A DNA stretch of 15,776 nucleotides from JABDDM01 sp038240295 (GCA_038240295.1 JBBSDW010000080.1:1-15776); one strand, 5' to 3'. Shown: positions 7,274 through 14,886, numbered from the stretch's first letter. The notes: generated by a model not told the origin, from the letters alone. Numbers and translations are program-made.

Positions 7274-8543
7274 CGTACAACATTCAGTCGCAACGTGTGG
7301 TGAAGCCCCGAGGAGACGACGTCAAAAATGTAAACCCCACTTCGCAACGCATCAAGGGCTATTCTTCCACCGGCAGTTGTAAGATGACCGCTCTGCACTG
7401 TTCTCCCTAATACGTCGCGCACATTGTAATTGAAGCCATGATAGATAGGGGTCGTGACCTGTACCGATGTCGAGGCGGGGTTGGGCCGCAGGGAGAAGAG
7501 ATTTGGGTTCAATTGCAATTGAACGGCTTGGGGCACTACTGTTACTTGCCCCACGACGTTTTGCTCGTCCGGGCAAAATGTAAACTTGTGAAGCCCATCG
7601 GACACTGCTACGTAGTCAAGCCGAACGTTGGTTGAGCCAGCGAGTCCTAATGGCTGAAAAGCGACACTCCCGAGTGAGAGCGACCGGCTCACTGTATCCG
7701 ATCCTGCGCTTCCGAACGCTACGAATAAACCAGTAGCGGTCGAGTGAGCTTCGGAAATCACGAAGCCCGGAGGAGCAGTTACTCGCGTTACAAGCTCGGA
7801 ATCAGGAACATGAATCAACAAGGGATCGAAGGAAAGATTATATTCGACCAAATTAAACATGACAGTGTCCGAAGGTAAGACGCGTGCCGGAAGCTTTATC
7901 GAGGGTTGGATAACAACATCGCTTATTCCATCCGAGGTCAACGACACCGGATTGGTGACAGTGATCGGACCCGCCGACTCTCCTACCTGCACATATTTCA
8001 CGATCGAATCCACGCCCCACGAATACGTAGCGAACAAACGAACGGGATAGACGCCCGGAGCTGGATAACATGCTTGAGAAACACGATCGCCACTTGCTGC
8101 TTTCATTGATGAACCCGGCAATTCCCAACGGCGGTCATGTGCTCTGGAAACAGCGGTATCGGTCGCTCGAAACTCATAGCACTCACCATCGCACCCAGTC
8201 GAGGTCGAAGCAACAAAATCTATCGTATACTGCCAGCCAGTTGGATGCGGCCGGCCATCGCCGAATCGAGTAATATTGCCATCGAGCATCGTATCGTTTA
8301 CATTATTATAAATCACCCTGTGTTCGATGAGAGTATAAGTTTGCCGGTCAGTTTATCCGAAATAGTAGCGTCGCACGAAGCAGACAAATCCCGATGGTTC
8401 GAAACGCTATCCAAGTAGAAGGGGGATCCTGAAACGAAAGTCACTCCCTGCGAACCGTCCCAGATCCAATTGTCATTTTCGTGCTGGGCGAGCACCGTCG
8501 ACGGCGATGTCACAGCCAGCAGAAATAGCAGAAGCTTTTTCAT
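7270..8543 (-). pseudogene. T9SS-secreted protein gene with a -1 frameshift
   Basis: Two adjoining minus-strand frames form one gene. The first (8543 to 8313) starts with ATG and a signal peptide (MKKLLLFLLAVTSPSTVLAQ), then WIWDGSQGVTFVSGSP, and stops at TGA (complement of 8313-8315) after SSNTG. The second (8316 to 7270) continues as VIYNNVNDTMLDG in the next frame. Restoring one G to the GGG run (complement of 8316-8318) gives one uninterrupted protein of about 424 residues. Its middle is beta-rich with no domain I recognise. The last 80 residues are a type A T9SS sorting domain (LRPNPAS, then VRDVLGRTVQSG, LRSGVYIFDV and a basic end), so the product should be exported and attached to the cell surface. 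The shift may be a real mutation, slippage at the G run, or a sequencing error. Its 5' end overlaps an orphan sorting-domain fragment and its 3' end overlaps cusA. Confidence 0.8.
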
Positions 8544-8767
8544 CGCGCTACGCTGAAGGGTTGTAACCTGGTAAAAGAACCTCCGCTCACTCGGGCAAAA
8601 TACACGCCATTATGGGCAGGTGCCGGAATAGAGACGGTCCTCCAATCTCCACTTGATTGATCTAGTGTTCGAGACCAGGACGTGCGACCAAGTAAGTCAA
8701 CAACCTCCACCGATCCCGGAAAAAACAATTCCATGGCAGAAGGAAAATATTCTCGTGGTGTTCTCAA
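8540..8767 (-). pseudogene. orphan T9SS C-terminal sorting domain (5'-truncated gene)
   Basis: The open frame encodes about 75 residues that are only the end of a T9SS sorting domain: VEVVDLLGRTSW, then APAHNGVYFARVSGG and FTRLQPFSVAR. There is no signal peptide or passenger domain. The usual PNP motif upstream of the VDLLG strand is missing. The only start near the top is TTG at 8767, and an in-frame stop lies about 12 bases upstream. This is most simply the 3' remnant of a larger secreted-protein gene. Its stop codon overlaps the ATG of the next gene as ATGA (8540-8543), so translation of the two may once have been coupled. Gene finders may list it as a short hypothetical protein. Confidence 0.65.
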
Positions 8768-8852
8768 TGCGCGAAACTTTCAGGTTCAGATTTCAAATAT
8801 ACAACCCCGTTGATACGGAATTTCAATCTTTGTAAAGGGTGGTAAGGGAATG

Positions 8853-9776
8853 TTATTTCCAGTCCATTTGCTCGCTCGAGGGGCAATGCGTCACCCCGTC
8901 GCCAAACGTGGTCGGAAATTTTGCGTGAAGATCTACGGCCGTACCGCCGGCGGCTGGTACGAGAAAAACATCGCAACCACCATCTTGAACGGCCACCCAC
9001 TTACTATCTGGTGACCACGTCGGCCAGGATTCTGTTCCGTCGGACGTTGTGACCCGCTTCGGATTCGAACCGTCGATGCCCATGGTCCAAAGGTGATTGC
9101 CAAGAATGAACGCGATCGTCGTGCCGTCCGGACTTACCGTTGGTTGGGTCGGAAGATTGAGGTTTGGGTCTATCCGCGAGATCGAGGTGAATGTTGGATC
9201 AACCTTATAAATGCCTCCACCGGCCAGTACCGCGTTGAATGGAACAGCGTGAACGTAGAGACTCCCATCCTTGCCCCAACTCGGATGCCCAAAATACTCC
9301 GTCTTCGCTTCACTGCCGATCCTTGCAACCGACGCCCCCGTCACTGCATCGACCACCTCGACAAGATCATAAAAACGCTGATGGTAGGCAATGTATCGGC
9401 CATCAGGAGAAAGCCGGGGATCACCGAACGATGAGGCGTAACCGCTGACCGTATTGTCTCTCGTTAGAATGACCTTGGCCTGCGCCCCATCCGGAGAAAC
9501 GAATCCGAGATCGTTTTGGAATACACCGAGTATCCAACCATCAGCGCGTGCGCTCGGCATGTCGCCAGAGATGATTGTGGTAACAACGCCCGAATTGAGA
9601 TCAAGCTTCTCGATGCCTGGCGGGTGCTCGGCATAATAAAGTGTCCCTCCGGGAGCGCCTGTTCCGTTCTGTGTGGGCGATGTAGTCGATGCACATCCGG
9701 TTGCGGTAAGCGCGAGCGCAAGCAGGCACCGAAATGTAAAGGCTGAATTCAGGTTGGCTGGGTGTAAGAAACGCAT
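8853..9776 (-). CDS. TolB-like beta-propeller lipoprotein
   Basis: This 307-residue protein has an N-terminal signal with a lipobox-like end (LTATGC, C28), followed by a Ser/Thr/Gly linker, so it is probably a lipoprotein facing the periplasm or cell surface. The remainder has PD40/WD40-like beta-propeller repeats of the TolB type. SPDG or SPDS motifs occur near residues 94, 123, 215 and 255, as in RLSPDGRYIAYH, VSPDGTTIAFI and WSPDSKWVAVQ. C268 and C298 may form a disulfide. Such proteins are usually protein-interaction platforms; the partner cannot be told here, and it is not in a Tol-Pal operon. Two broken T9SS genes follow on the same strand. A frame-broken partial copy lies at 1-183, showing the gene was duplicated along with a tRNA-Ser. 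ATG at 9776 is chosen because it begins the signal peptide. Confidence 0.85.
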   Translation of the reverse strand: MRFLHPANLNSAFTFRCLLALALTATGCASTTSPTQNGTGAPGGTLYYAEHPPGIEKLDLNSGVVTTIISGDMPSARADGWILGVFQNDLGFVSPDGAQAKVILTRDNTVSGYASSFGDPRLSPDGRYIAYHQRFYDLVEVVDAVTGASVARIGSEAKTEYFGHPSWGKDGSLYVHAVPFNAVLAGGGIYKVDPTFTSISRIDPNLNLPTQPTVSPDGTTIAFILGNHLWTMGIDGSNPKRVTTSDGTESWPTWSPDSKWVAVQDGGCDVFLVPAAGGTAVDLHAKFPTTFGDGVTHCPSSEQMDWK

Positions 9777-10231
9777 AGTGGGGTTTGATTTATGCCAATA
9801 TACACATTAATCACACCTTTGATACCAGCTGTGTCGATTATACATTACCGAACCTCTTCCTTCACCGGTTTCACAAGCACGACATCAACAGTGCGAGAAT
9901 AAAACCGACCGCCCGGGGGCGAGTTATCATATGGTCGCTCGTTGGACCGGGATCATCCCTAAACCGGATCGCCATCTACATCTCTCCAACTTCGGCGTTG
10001 GATGAGGCTCAAGTCGGATTTTGTTGATATTGGCAGTTAATGAGCCGCATTTTACGGCCAAACACCTGACTAAAACTGAGTACTCCTCAGAAAGGCAACG
10101 GGATCGAAACGGGAGTTCAAAAACCTCATTTTTGTTGCCATATTTTTGCAACCGTCCAAATTATTGGAATCTAAGAAAGCTATTTTATTCGCGAACGCAA
10201 CTCAGAATCGCCAATAATCGGCTTATTTCAG
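9777..10231. other. gene-poor stretch between TolB-like gene and tRNA-Ser copy 2
   Basis: I find no convincing gene in these 455 bases. The short open frames on both strands have no recognisable motif or gene-like composition. The part nearest 9777 should hold the promoter of the TolB-like gene; an AT-rich patch there (TGTATATT on the minus strand) is a weak candidate. A small inverted repeat GTTGC/GCAAC lies at about 10134-10152. The DNA becomes more AT-rich toward the tRNA. Confidence 0.5.
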
Positions 10232-10315
10232 AGGAAGGCCAGAAAGTCGAACTCTGGAGACGTTGCGGTCGGCAGTTTTCAAGACTGCGGCAATACCATG
10301 ATGCGAGCCTTCCAG
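10226..10315. repeat. 90-bp direct repeat (copy 2) containing tRNA-Ser
   Basis: This is the partner of the repeat at 243-332, in the same orientation, with six mismatches in 90 bases and no gaps. Upstream and downstream sequences differ immediately outside the repeat. About 9.9 kb with the metal-efflux operon lies between the two copies. Confidence 0.9.
10232..10313 (-). tRNA. tRNA-Ser (anticodon UGA), copy 2, possibly degraded
   Basis: It folds like copy 1: acceptor GGAAGGC/GCCTTCC, anticodon loop CTTGAAA with anticodon TGA, 82 nt, class II variable arm. Three changes suggest relaxed selection. The discriminator (complement of 10232) is U rather than the G used by serine tRNAs. The variable stem GACC-GCAA-CGTC has a C-C mismatch where copy 1 is fully paired. 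The T stem has one G-U pair. The anticodon and acceptor stems are intact, so a tRNA finder would still call it, but charging may be poor. It may be a pseudo-tRNA. Confidence 0.75.
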
Positions 10316-10496
10316 ATGCGCGAAGGCTTCAGATATTTCAATTCAAATTACATGTAAAAATGCTGAAGAAGGAATTGTTCCGGTCGTTGCAATTACGTCA
10401 TATGCTGCAGGCATTATTGATGTAAGAACTTTTGTAACAAATACTGCGGCGGCAGTTGATGATGGGTATTACATAACAGTTCACGGGCGGAAATAA
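10302..10496 (+). pseudogene. headless C-terminal coding remnant, unknown family
   Basis: The plus-strand frame ending at TAA 10494-10496 has no ATG, GTG or TTG start after the preceding stop inside the tRNA. Just past the tRNA boundary it reads like real protein for about 58 residues: AKASDISIQITCKNAEEGIV, then further hydrophobic/polar alternation, ending DDGYYITVHGRK. A strong terminator hairpin begins 20 bases after the stop, as expected behind a genuine gene end. I infer that the 3' end of a gene was joined to the tRNA repeat with loss of its 5' part. The family is not recognised, and the coding call rests on protein-like composition only. Confidence 0.4.
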
Positions 10497-10515
10497 ATTT
10501 ATTTTTTTTTATTAA

Positions 10516-10557
10516 GCAAAAAAAAAGATGGATATTTTTCCATCTTTTTTTTTTTGC
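10516..10557. terminator. strong bidirectional intrinsic terminator
   Basis: GATGGA (10527-10532) pairs with TCCATC (10539-10544) around a 6-base loop. Outside it, nine A residues (10518-10526) face eleven T residues (10545-10555), and GC closes both ends. The A and T tracts make it work on either strand: for the plus-strand coding remnant ending at 10496, and for the minus-strand small membrane protein gene ending at 10573. Confidence 0.85.
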
Positions 10558-10572
10558 AAATTATAAGTTCAT

Positions 10573-10779
10573 TTACTTGCTCCTCCACACCAGCATGGAT
10601 AATTTCACAAGCAACCAAATCAGAAAAGTAGCAATGAGATAAAAAGTTATTATAAAGAAAAAAGGCCCTGATGGTTCGAGTATAAAACGCATGATGGTTA
10701 GCTGCATTAACTCAAGAAATACCAACACTTCCCCGACAAAAATAATTATGATCACTCCTACCCTGATGAATGTTTTCAT
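10573..10779 (-). CDS. small two-helix membrane protein, unknown function
   Basis: The frame encodes 68 residues from an ATG. Two strongly hydrophobic stretches, about residues 6-30 (GVIIIIFVGEVLVFLELM) and 39-60 (PFFFIITFYLIATFLIWLLV), are separated by a short loop containing EPSGP, and the protein ends in a basic tail (WRSK). It would be a small inner membrane hairpin protein. No family is recognised. Support for it being real comes from the strong terminator 16 bases past its stop and the clean membrane pattern. Only a weak AAAG precedes the start. The DNA is clearly more AT-rich than the flanking genes, suggesting foreign origin. AT-rich DNA can produce hydrophobic open frames by chance, so confidence is moderate. 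Confidence 0.5.
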   Translation of the reverse strand: MKTFIRVGVIIIIFVGEVLVFLELMQLTIMRFILEPSGPFFFIITFYLIATFLIWLLVKLSMLVWRSK

Positions 10780-10981
10780 GATCTTTAACTTTATTTCTTG
10801 CCTTACATAAGATATAACCCAAACAGGGCGTCCAACATTTCTTCAGAATATTTTAATTCTTTTTTGCGATTAGTTTTTCCGAGATGGAGGTCTGGTTCAG
10901 CAGAGTTCTCCTTGGCTGACTTGCCAACCGCTGGTTTGGAGACGATGTTCACCTCGTGGGGGTTGCGGCGACAGCTTGCGA
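10780..10981. other. composition boundary before the ABC-F gene
   Basis: I see no gene here. The first 90 bases are AT-rich like the preceding patch, and from about 10870 the sequence returns to the balanced composition of the neighbouring genes. An imperfect hairpin (CCAAC/GGTTTGG near 10923-10938) lies downstream of the ABC-F stop on its strand but lacks a U tract, so it is at best a weak terminator. Confidence 0.4.
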
Positions 10982-12625
10982 TCAGCGCGTCATTGCCATC
11001 TGCTTCATGGAAGCTTTCTTACCGGTTTTCTTTTCGTGTTCGAGTGCTTCGAGATATTCTTCGTAGGTACCGGCGAAATCGGAGACGCCTTCGTCGGTGA
11101 TCGCAATGATGCGCGTCGCAACTTCGCTTACGAGTTCGCGATCGTGGCTCACAAAGATCGCCGTGCCTGCAAATTTCTCAAGACCAAAAGCGAGTGCGCT
11201 TACGGCTTCGAGATCCAAGTGATTGGTCGGCTCATCGAGGATAAGAACATTCGGTTGTTCGAGCATCAATCGCGCGAGAATCAGTCTGGCGGATTCTCCT
11301 CCCGAAAGCTTGTCGGTCTTCTTATGTGCGTCTTCGCCGGAGAAGAGCATTCGCCCAAGCAGTCCGCGCAATACTTCCTGTCCTTCGTCGGTCGAATGTG
11401 ATTCGAGCCACTGATAGACGGTCATGCCAGGCGTGATGCCCTCTTTGTAATCCTGCGGGAAATATCCGATCGAAAGTTCGTGGCCTTGCGTCACCGCGCC
11501 GGAATCCGGCACGAGATCGCCGACGAGCATGCGCAGCAGCGTCGTCTTGCCGAGGCCGTTATTCCCGATCACCGCGACCTTCTCACCGCGCGTGAACGTG
11601 AGCGAGAGATCTTCAAAGATCTGCTTCATCGAACCATCGGGTTGGAGATAGCTCTTTGCGAGATCCTTCGCCATCAGGACATCCTTGCCCGACTGACGTT
11701 TGATCTCAAGCTTGATATAGGGACGCTGGATGTTCGACTTTTTTAGCTCGGTCAGTTCAAGACGCTTGATCTCCTTGATACGCGATTGCGTCTGACTTGC
11801 ACGCTGGCCGGCGCCAAAACGTGCGACGAAATCCTGCAACTGCGCGATCTTTTTTGCCTTGTCGCGATTGATCGATTCGATCTGCTCACGTCCCTGGATC
11901 TTCGCCTCGACCATCGCATCGTAGTTGCCGGTATAGGTGATGATCGTATCGTAATCGATATCGGCGATGTGCGTGCAAACCGAATTCAGAAAGTGGCGAT
12001 CATGCGAGATCACGATGAGCGTCCCTTCGAATTCATGCAGCCGCTCTTCAAGCCAATGGATCGACTCGAGATCGAGATAGTTGGTCGGCTCATCGAGAAG
12101 CAGCGCATCGGGATCGCCAAACAACGACTGCGCAACGAGCACACGAAATTTCAGATCGTTTGGCAGCGTGCTCATGAGTTCTTCATGCTGCTTTTCCTGA
12201 ATTCCGATTCCCTGTAAAAGCTCGGAAGCCTGCTGCTCGGCGACGTATCCATTCTCTTCCGAAACAACGCCTTCAAGTTCGGCCAGACGCATGCCCATTT
12301 CGATCGTGATGTCGGGCTCCTGATAGAGCCCCTCGCGTTCTTCGAGTGCGGCCCAGAGGGCCTGATTGCCCATGAGCACAGTGTCAATGATGCGGTTATT
12401 ATTGTAACGGAACTGGTCCTGACGCAAGACGCCGACCTTGCGCGGCAGCGAAATCGTACCGCGATTCGCTTCTTCTTCGCCCGAAAGGATCTTGATAAAC
12501 GTCGACTTTCCACAGCCATTCGGACCCGTCAGGCCGTAACGCTTTCCCGGAGTAAATTGCACCGAAACCGACTCAAACAGCGTTTTTGAACCAAACGCCT
12601 TCGTAACATTATTGACCGCGATCAT
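10982..12625 (-). CDS. ybiT: ABC-F family ATPase, YbiT type
   Basis: This 547-residue soluble protein has two ABC ATPase domains and no membrane segments, so it belongs to the ABC-F group that acts on ribosomes rather than in transport. The first domain has Walker A GPNGCGKST (34-42), Walker B ALLLDEP (174-180) and a His switch ISHDRH. Its signature region reads STLPNDLKFR instead of LSGGQ, which also fits E. coli YbiT. The second domain has GNNGLGKTT (354-362), intact LSGGE (440-444) and LILDEP (461-466). The linker between them (about 240-300) is charged and helical, as expected for the tRNA-contacting region. A short basic tail (KKTGKKASMKQ) ends the protein. Similarity to YbiT extends through GSKTLFE, RYGLTGPNG and LRQDQF. 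The physiological role of YbiT-like proteins is poorly defined; a resistance function is not indicated. It appears to be a single-gene unit with its promoter in 12626-12741. Confidence 0.93.
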   Translation of the reverse strand: MIAVNNVTKAFGSKTLFESVSVQFTPGKRYGLTGPNGCGKSTFIKILSGEEEANRGTISLPRKVGVLRQDQFRYNNNRIIDTVLMGNQALWAALEEREGLYQEPDITIEMGMRLAELEGVVSEENGYVAEQQASELLQGIGIQEKQHEELMSTLPNDLKFRVLVAQSLFGDPDALLLDEPTNYLDLESIHWLEERLHEFEGTLIVISHDRHFLNSVCTHIADIDYDTIITYTGNYDAMVEAKIQGREQIESINRDKAKKIAQLQDFVARFGAGQRASQTQSRIKEIKRLELTELKKSNIQRPYIKLEIKRQSGKDVLMAKDLAKSYLQPDGSMKQIFEDLSLTFTRGEKVAVIGNNGLGKTTLLRMLVGDLVPDSGAVTQGHELSIGYFPQDYKEGITPGMTVYQWLESHSTDEGQEVLRGLLGRMLFSGEDAHKKTDKLSGGESARLILARLMLEQPNVLILDEPTNHLDLEAVSALAFGLEKFAGTAIFVSHDRELVSEVATRIIAITDEGVSDFAGTYEEYLEALEHEKKTGKKASMKQMAMTR

Positions 12626-12741
12626 CTATTCTTTATCCCCTCAACGATTGAATTCCACCACTTCCAAGCCGCGCACTAACGGATTTGAGGGCGAAACAAT
12701 TGCCGGAGCCGACAACGATGGCGCTCACTCGATCGAACGAG

Positions 12742-13620
12742 CTATCGAAGGAGCTTGATGAATGTTTGACCTCTTGCTGAGTTCAGGCTAACGAAGTACA
12801 CCCCGGCAGTATAGCCCGACAGATCAAGTGTCGTTCGGCTACTCAAGCTTTGATGCGCAGGAAGCTCCATTTTCTCGCCAAGAATATTCAACATTAATGA
12901 GACGCTCGATGGCAGTGCTGTTATCAACTCAACTTTATGTCCGGTCAGATAGCGAACCTGAACAGGCTCAATCTTCGGCTCCGGCTCAACGGACTCAAAG
13001 CGCTTGTGCGGCAAGGTTTCTGTCCCATTCTGAAGGAGATAGTAGCCCAACTGATTGGGGAAACTGCCCTCGAAGACCAGGTTATGCCGGACAACAATAC
13101 CGCTCGAATTTACGACTTCGGCAGGCTCCCCACCAGCATAAGAGATGACCCCATCATAGTAAGTATCCAGCGCGTCGCCGCCCGCATAAAGATACGTAAC
13201 TGGGATCCGCCCGTTTCCGGCGCAGATCACACCAAGATAGGGCGTGTTGGAGCCTTGCAACTGACCTGCACCAAAGATCGAGCTTGCGAAAACAGAGACT
13301 TTGAAATGTGCGGGATCAAGCAACGCTGGCGAAGTGATCACGAAATCTGCGGATTGTTTTGTCAGCTTTGTCGAGCCAAAGTTTGGGCCGCCTTTGAAGA
13401 TATAAATATGGGCGCTGTCGCAGACAAGCAGATCCTCGATGCCATCGCCCGTGATGTCGTATGAAAGTATGGCCGTTGAATAGACAAATAGATCGCTGTT
13501 CCTGATCGTATCCTCATAGATCACCGCCGGCGTCGAATGCCAAAGATCGAGCCCTCCGTCATTGTGCGCATTCGGATAGAGCGCGATTCGAAAGATCGCT
13601 GAGTGGGTGTCGTCGTTGAG
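12742..13620 (-). pseudogene. T9SS-secreted FG-GAP-like protein, 5' end missing
   Basis: The last 292 or so residues of this minus-strand frame look like a secreted Bacteroidota protein. There is an FG-GAP/VCBS-type calcium loop DITGDGIEDLLV (near 13425-13458) followed by IYIFKGGPNFG, and an end with T9SS sorting-domain features (LDLSGYTAGVYFVSLNSARG, FIKLLR). The open frame formally continues to an ATG at 13986, giving 414 residues. Residues 1-122, however, are Ser/Arg/Ile-rich and lie exactly antisense to the HTH gene at 13607-13972, so they are not believable as this protein. There is no signal peptide. I infer the true 5' part was lost at a junction near 13607-13625. A gene finder could report 12742-13986 as one intact gene. 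Confidence 0.7.
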
Positions 13621-13972
13621 CCAGATTAACTCGAACGCTTTGGCGCAGGCGCTCAAAGAGATCGAGCGACAGCGCCAGATAATACTCGACCAACATCGCG
13701 AGAATCCTTCATCGCAGAAACTTGAACCAATAGGAGAAACTCGCGCCACCTCAACAACCCAGGAAATGTTGCGGAAACGCGCTCCAGAACTCAGCCCGAC
13801 CGAACTTCGCATCGCAGAAATGCTCGCGCTCTCGATTCCGACAAAAGAGATCGCGCTCCTCCTCTCAACTTCCACGAGAACGATCGAATGGCACCGATCC
13901 GCAATTCGAAAAAAAATCGAGCTGAACAGAAAGGAGAATTTGACGCTGGCGCTCCTCAAATTGTCGAGATAA
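13607..13972 (+). CDS. LuxR-type HTH regulator, probably N-terminally truncated
   Basis: The frame encodes 121 residues from a GTG. Residues 62-104 are a GerE/LuxR-type helix-turn-helix: LSPTELRIAEMLALSIPTKE, then STSTRTIEWHRSAIRKKI, with the usual spacing of hydrophobic and recognition-helix residues. It should bind DNA. Before it, residues 10-35 (ALAQALKEIERQRQIILDQH) form a coiled-coil resembling the linker after sensor or TPR domains in larger regulators. No sensor domain remains: the frame is blocked by a stop at 13577 and runs head-to-head into the T9SS gene remnant. It may be a stand-alone short regulator with a GTG start, or the 3' remnant of a bigger one; I favour the latter. The opposite strand is also open throughout, but it lacks protein-like composition. 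Confidence 0.65.
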   Translation: MSSLSQINSNALAQALKEIERQRQIILDQHRENPSSQKLEPIGETRATSTTQEMLRKRAPELSPTELRIAEMLALSIPTKEIALLLSTSTRTIEWHRSAIRKKIELNRKENLTLALLKLSR

Positions 13973-14054
13973 TTTTCGTAGCACATGCGCGATTCTCATT
14001 GCGGCACTATCCTTGCAAGCCCCCTCGCTTTGTTTTCGAAAATCAATTGCAATA

Positions 14055-14846
14055 ATGGTGATTAAGGACGAGAAACTGAGGGCCATGCTGAACAAGGTAC
14101 CGGAAGTGACGATCATCTTCTGGGTGATCAAGATCATGGCGACCACGGTCGGTGAGACCGGCGCGGATTTTCTCTCAACGACGATGAATCTTGGACTTGT
14201 CAATACGTCCTACGTGATGGCTGGGTTGTTCCTAATCGCGTTGCTCTTTCAACTCCGTGCGAGAAAGTATGTACCAGCGATCTACTGGCTCGTCGTGGTG
14301 CTGATTAGCGTGGTGGGCACGCTCATTTCCGACAATCTTGTCGACAACGCAGGCATAAGCCTTGCAACCACCTCGATCATCTTTGGCTCCGCGCTTATCG
14401 TTACCTTTATTCTTTGGTATATCAGTGAAAAAACACTATCGGTGCACTCGATAGTCACAACTCGACGTGAGCTTTTTTATTGGGCGGCAATACTCTTCAC
14501 CTTCGCACTCGGAACTTCGGCGGGTGATCTGATCGGAGAGAGTCTCGGCGTCGGCTATGCCTGGTCGGCAGTGCTATTCCTGGGAGCGATCGCGATCATC
14601 TATCTCGCGCATCTTTATCTCAAACTGGATGCTGTGCTTGCCTTCTGGCTTGCCTACATCCTTACACGTCCACTCGGCGCATCGACCGGCGATCTGCTGA
14701 CCGCCGATCCAAAAGACGACGGCCTCGGAATCAGCACTACCATCATCAACATTATTTTCCTGATCACGATCATTGCCGCCGTCGCCTACCTTACGATGAA
14801 GGAAAAACACCGTCTCGGGAGCACGACGCCCTATGTCAGTGCGTAA
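14055..14846 (+). CDS. COG4705-type integral membrane protein
   Basis: The gene encodes 263 residues from ATG 14055. A TTG at 14013 would add 14 unlikely residues, and ATG 14085 (with GAGGG just upstream) is an alternative. The N-terminus LNKVPEVTIIFWVIKIMATT and the overall pattern fit the family annotated as uncharacterized membrane protein COG4705. Eight or so hydrophobic helices are visible. Four equivalent motifs end helices with G-x-x-x-x-D: GETGAD (33-38), GTLISD (88-93), GTSAGD (153-158) and GASTGD (208-213), spaced 55-65 residues. The acidic residue would lie at the membrane edge or within it in each repeat, suggesting a fourfold or two-times-two duplication. No catalytic or transport function is established for the family as far as I know. 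It stands alone, 82 bases after the HTH gene on the same strand. Confidence 0.8.
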   Translation: MVIKDEKLRAMLNKVPEVTIIFWVIKIMATTVGETGADFLSTTMNLGLVNTSYVMAGLFLIALLFQLRARKYVPAIYWLVVVLISVVGTLISDNLVDNAGISLATTSIIFGSALIVTFILWYISEKTLSVHSIVTTRRELFYWAAILFTFALGTSAGDLIGESLGVGYAWSAVLFLGAIAIIYLAHLYLKLDAVLAFWLAYILTRPLGASTGDLLTADPKDDGLGISTTIINIIFLITIIAAVAYLTMKEKHRLGSTTPYVSA

Positions 14847-14886
14847 TGGATGGATTGAGACTTCTGGCTTCGCTACCGCGAGTCTG

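Noticed and set aside
9093..9434. 113-residue plus-strand open frame over the TolB-like gene
   Set aside because: It is an antisense shadow of a well-supported lipoprotein gene with SPDG propeller motifs.
10021..10425. 134-residue plus-strand open frame crossing tRNA-Ser copy 2
   Set aside because: It runs through the antisense of a tRNA and has no protein-like pattern. The better coding frame after the tRNA is a different one.
11122..12580. Degenerate first signature motif of the ABC-F protein as evidence of a defective ATPase
   Set aside because: E. coli YbiT has the same kind of non-canonical sequence in its first domain, so it is a family trait.
13621..13986. N-terminal 122 residues of the minus-strand frame 12742-13986 as part of the T9SS protein
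   Set aside because: They are antisense to a recognisable LuxR-type HTH, are Ser/Arg-rich and contain no signal peptide.
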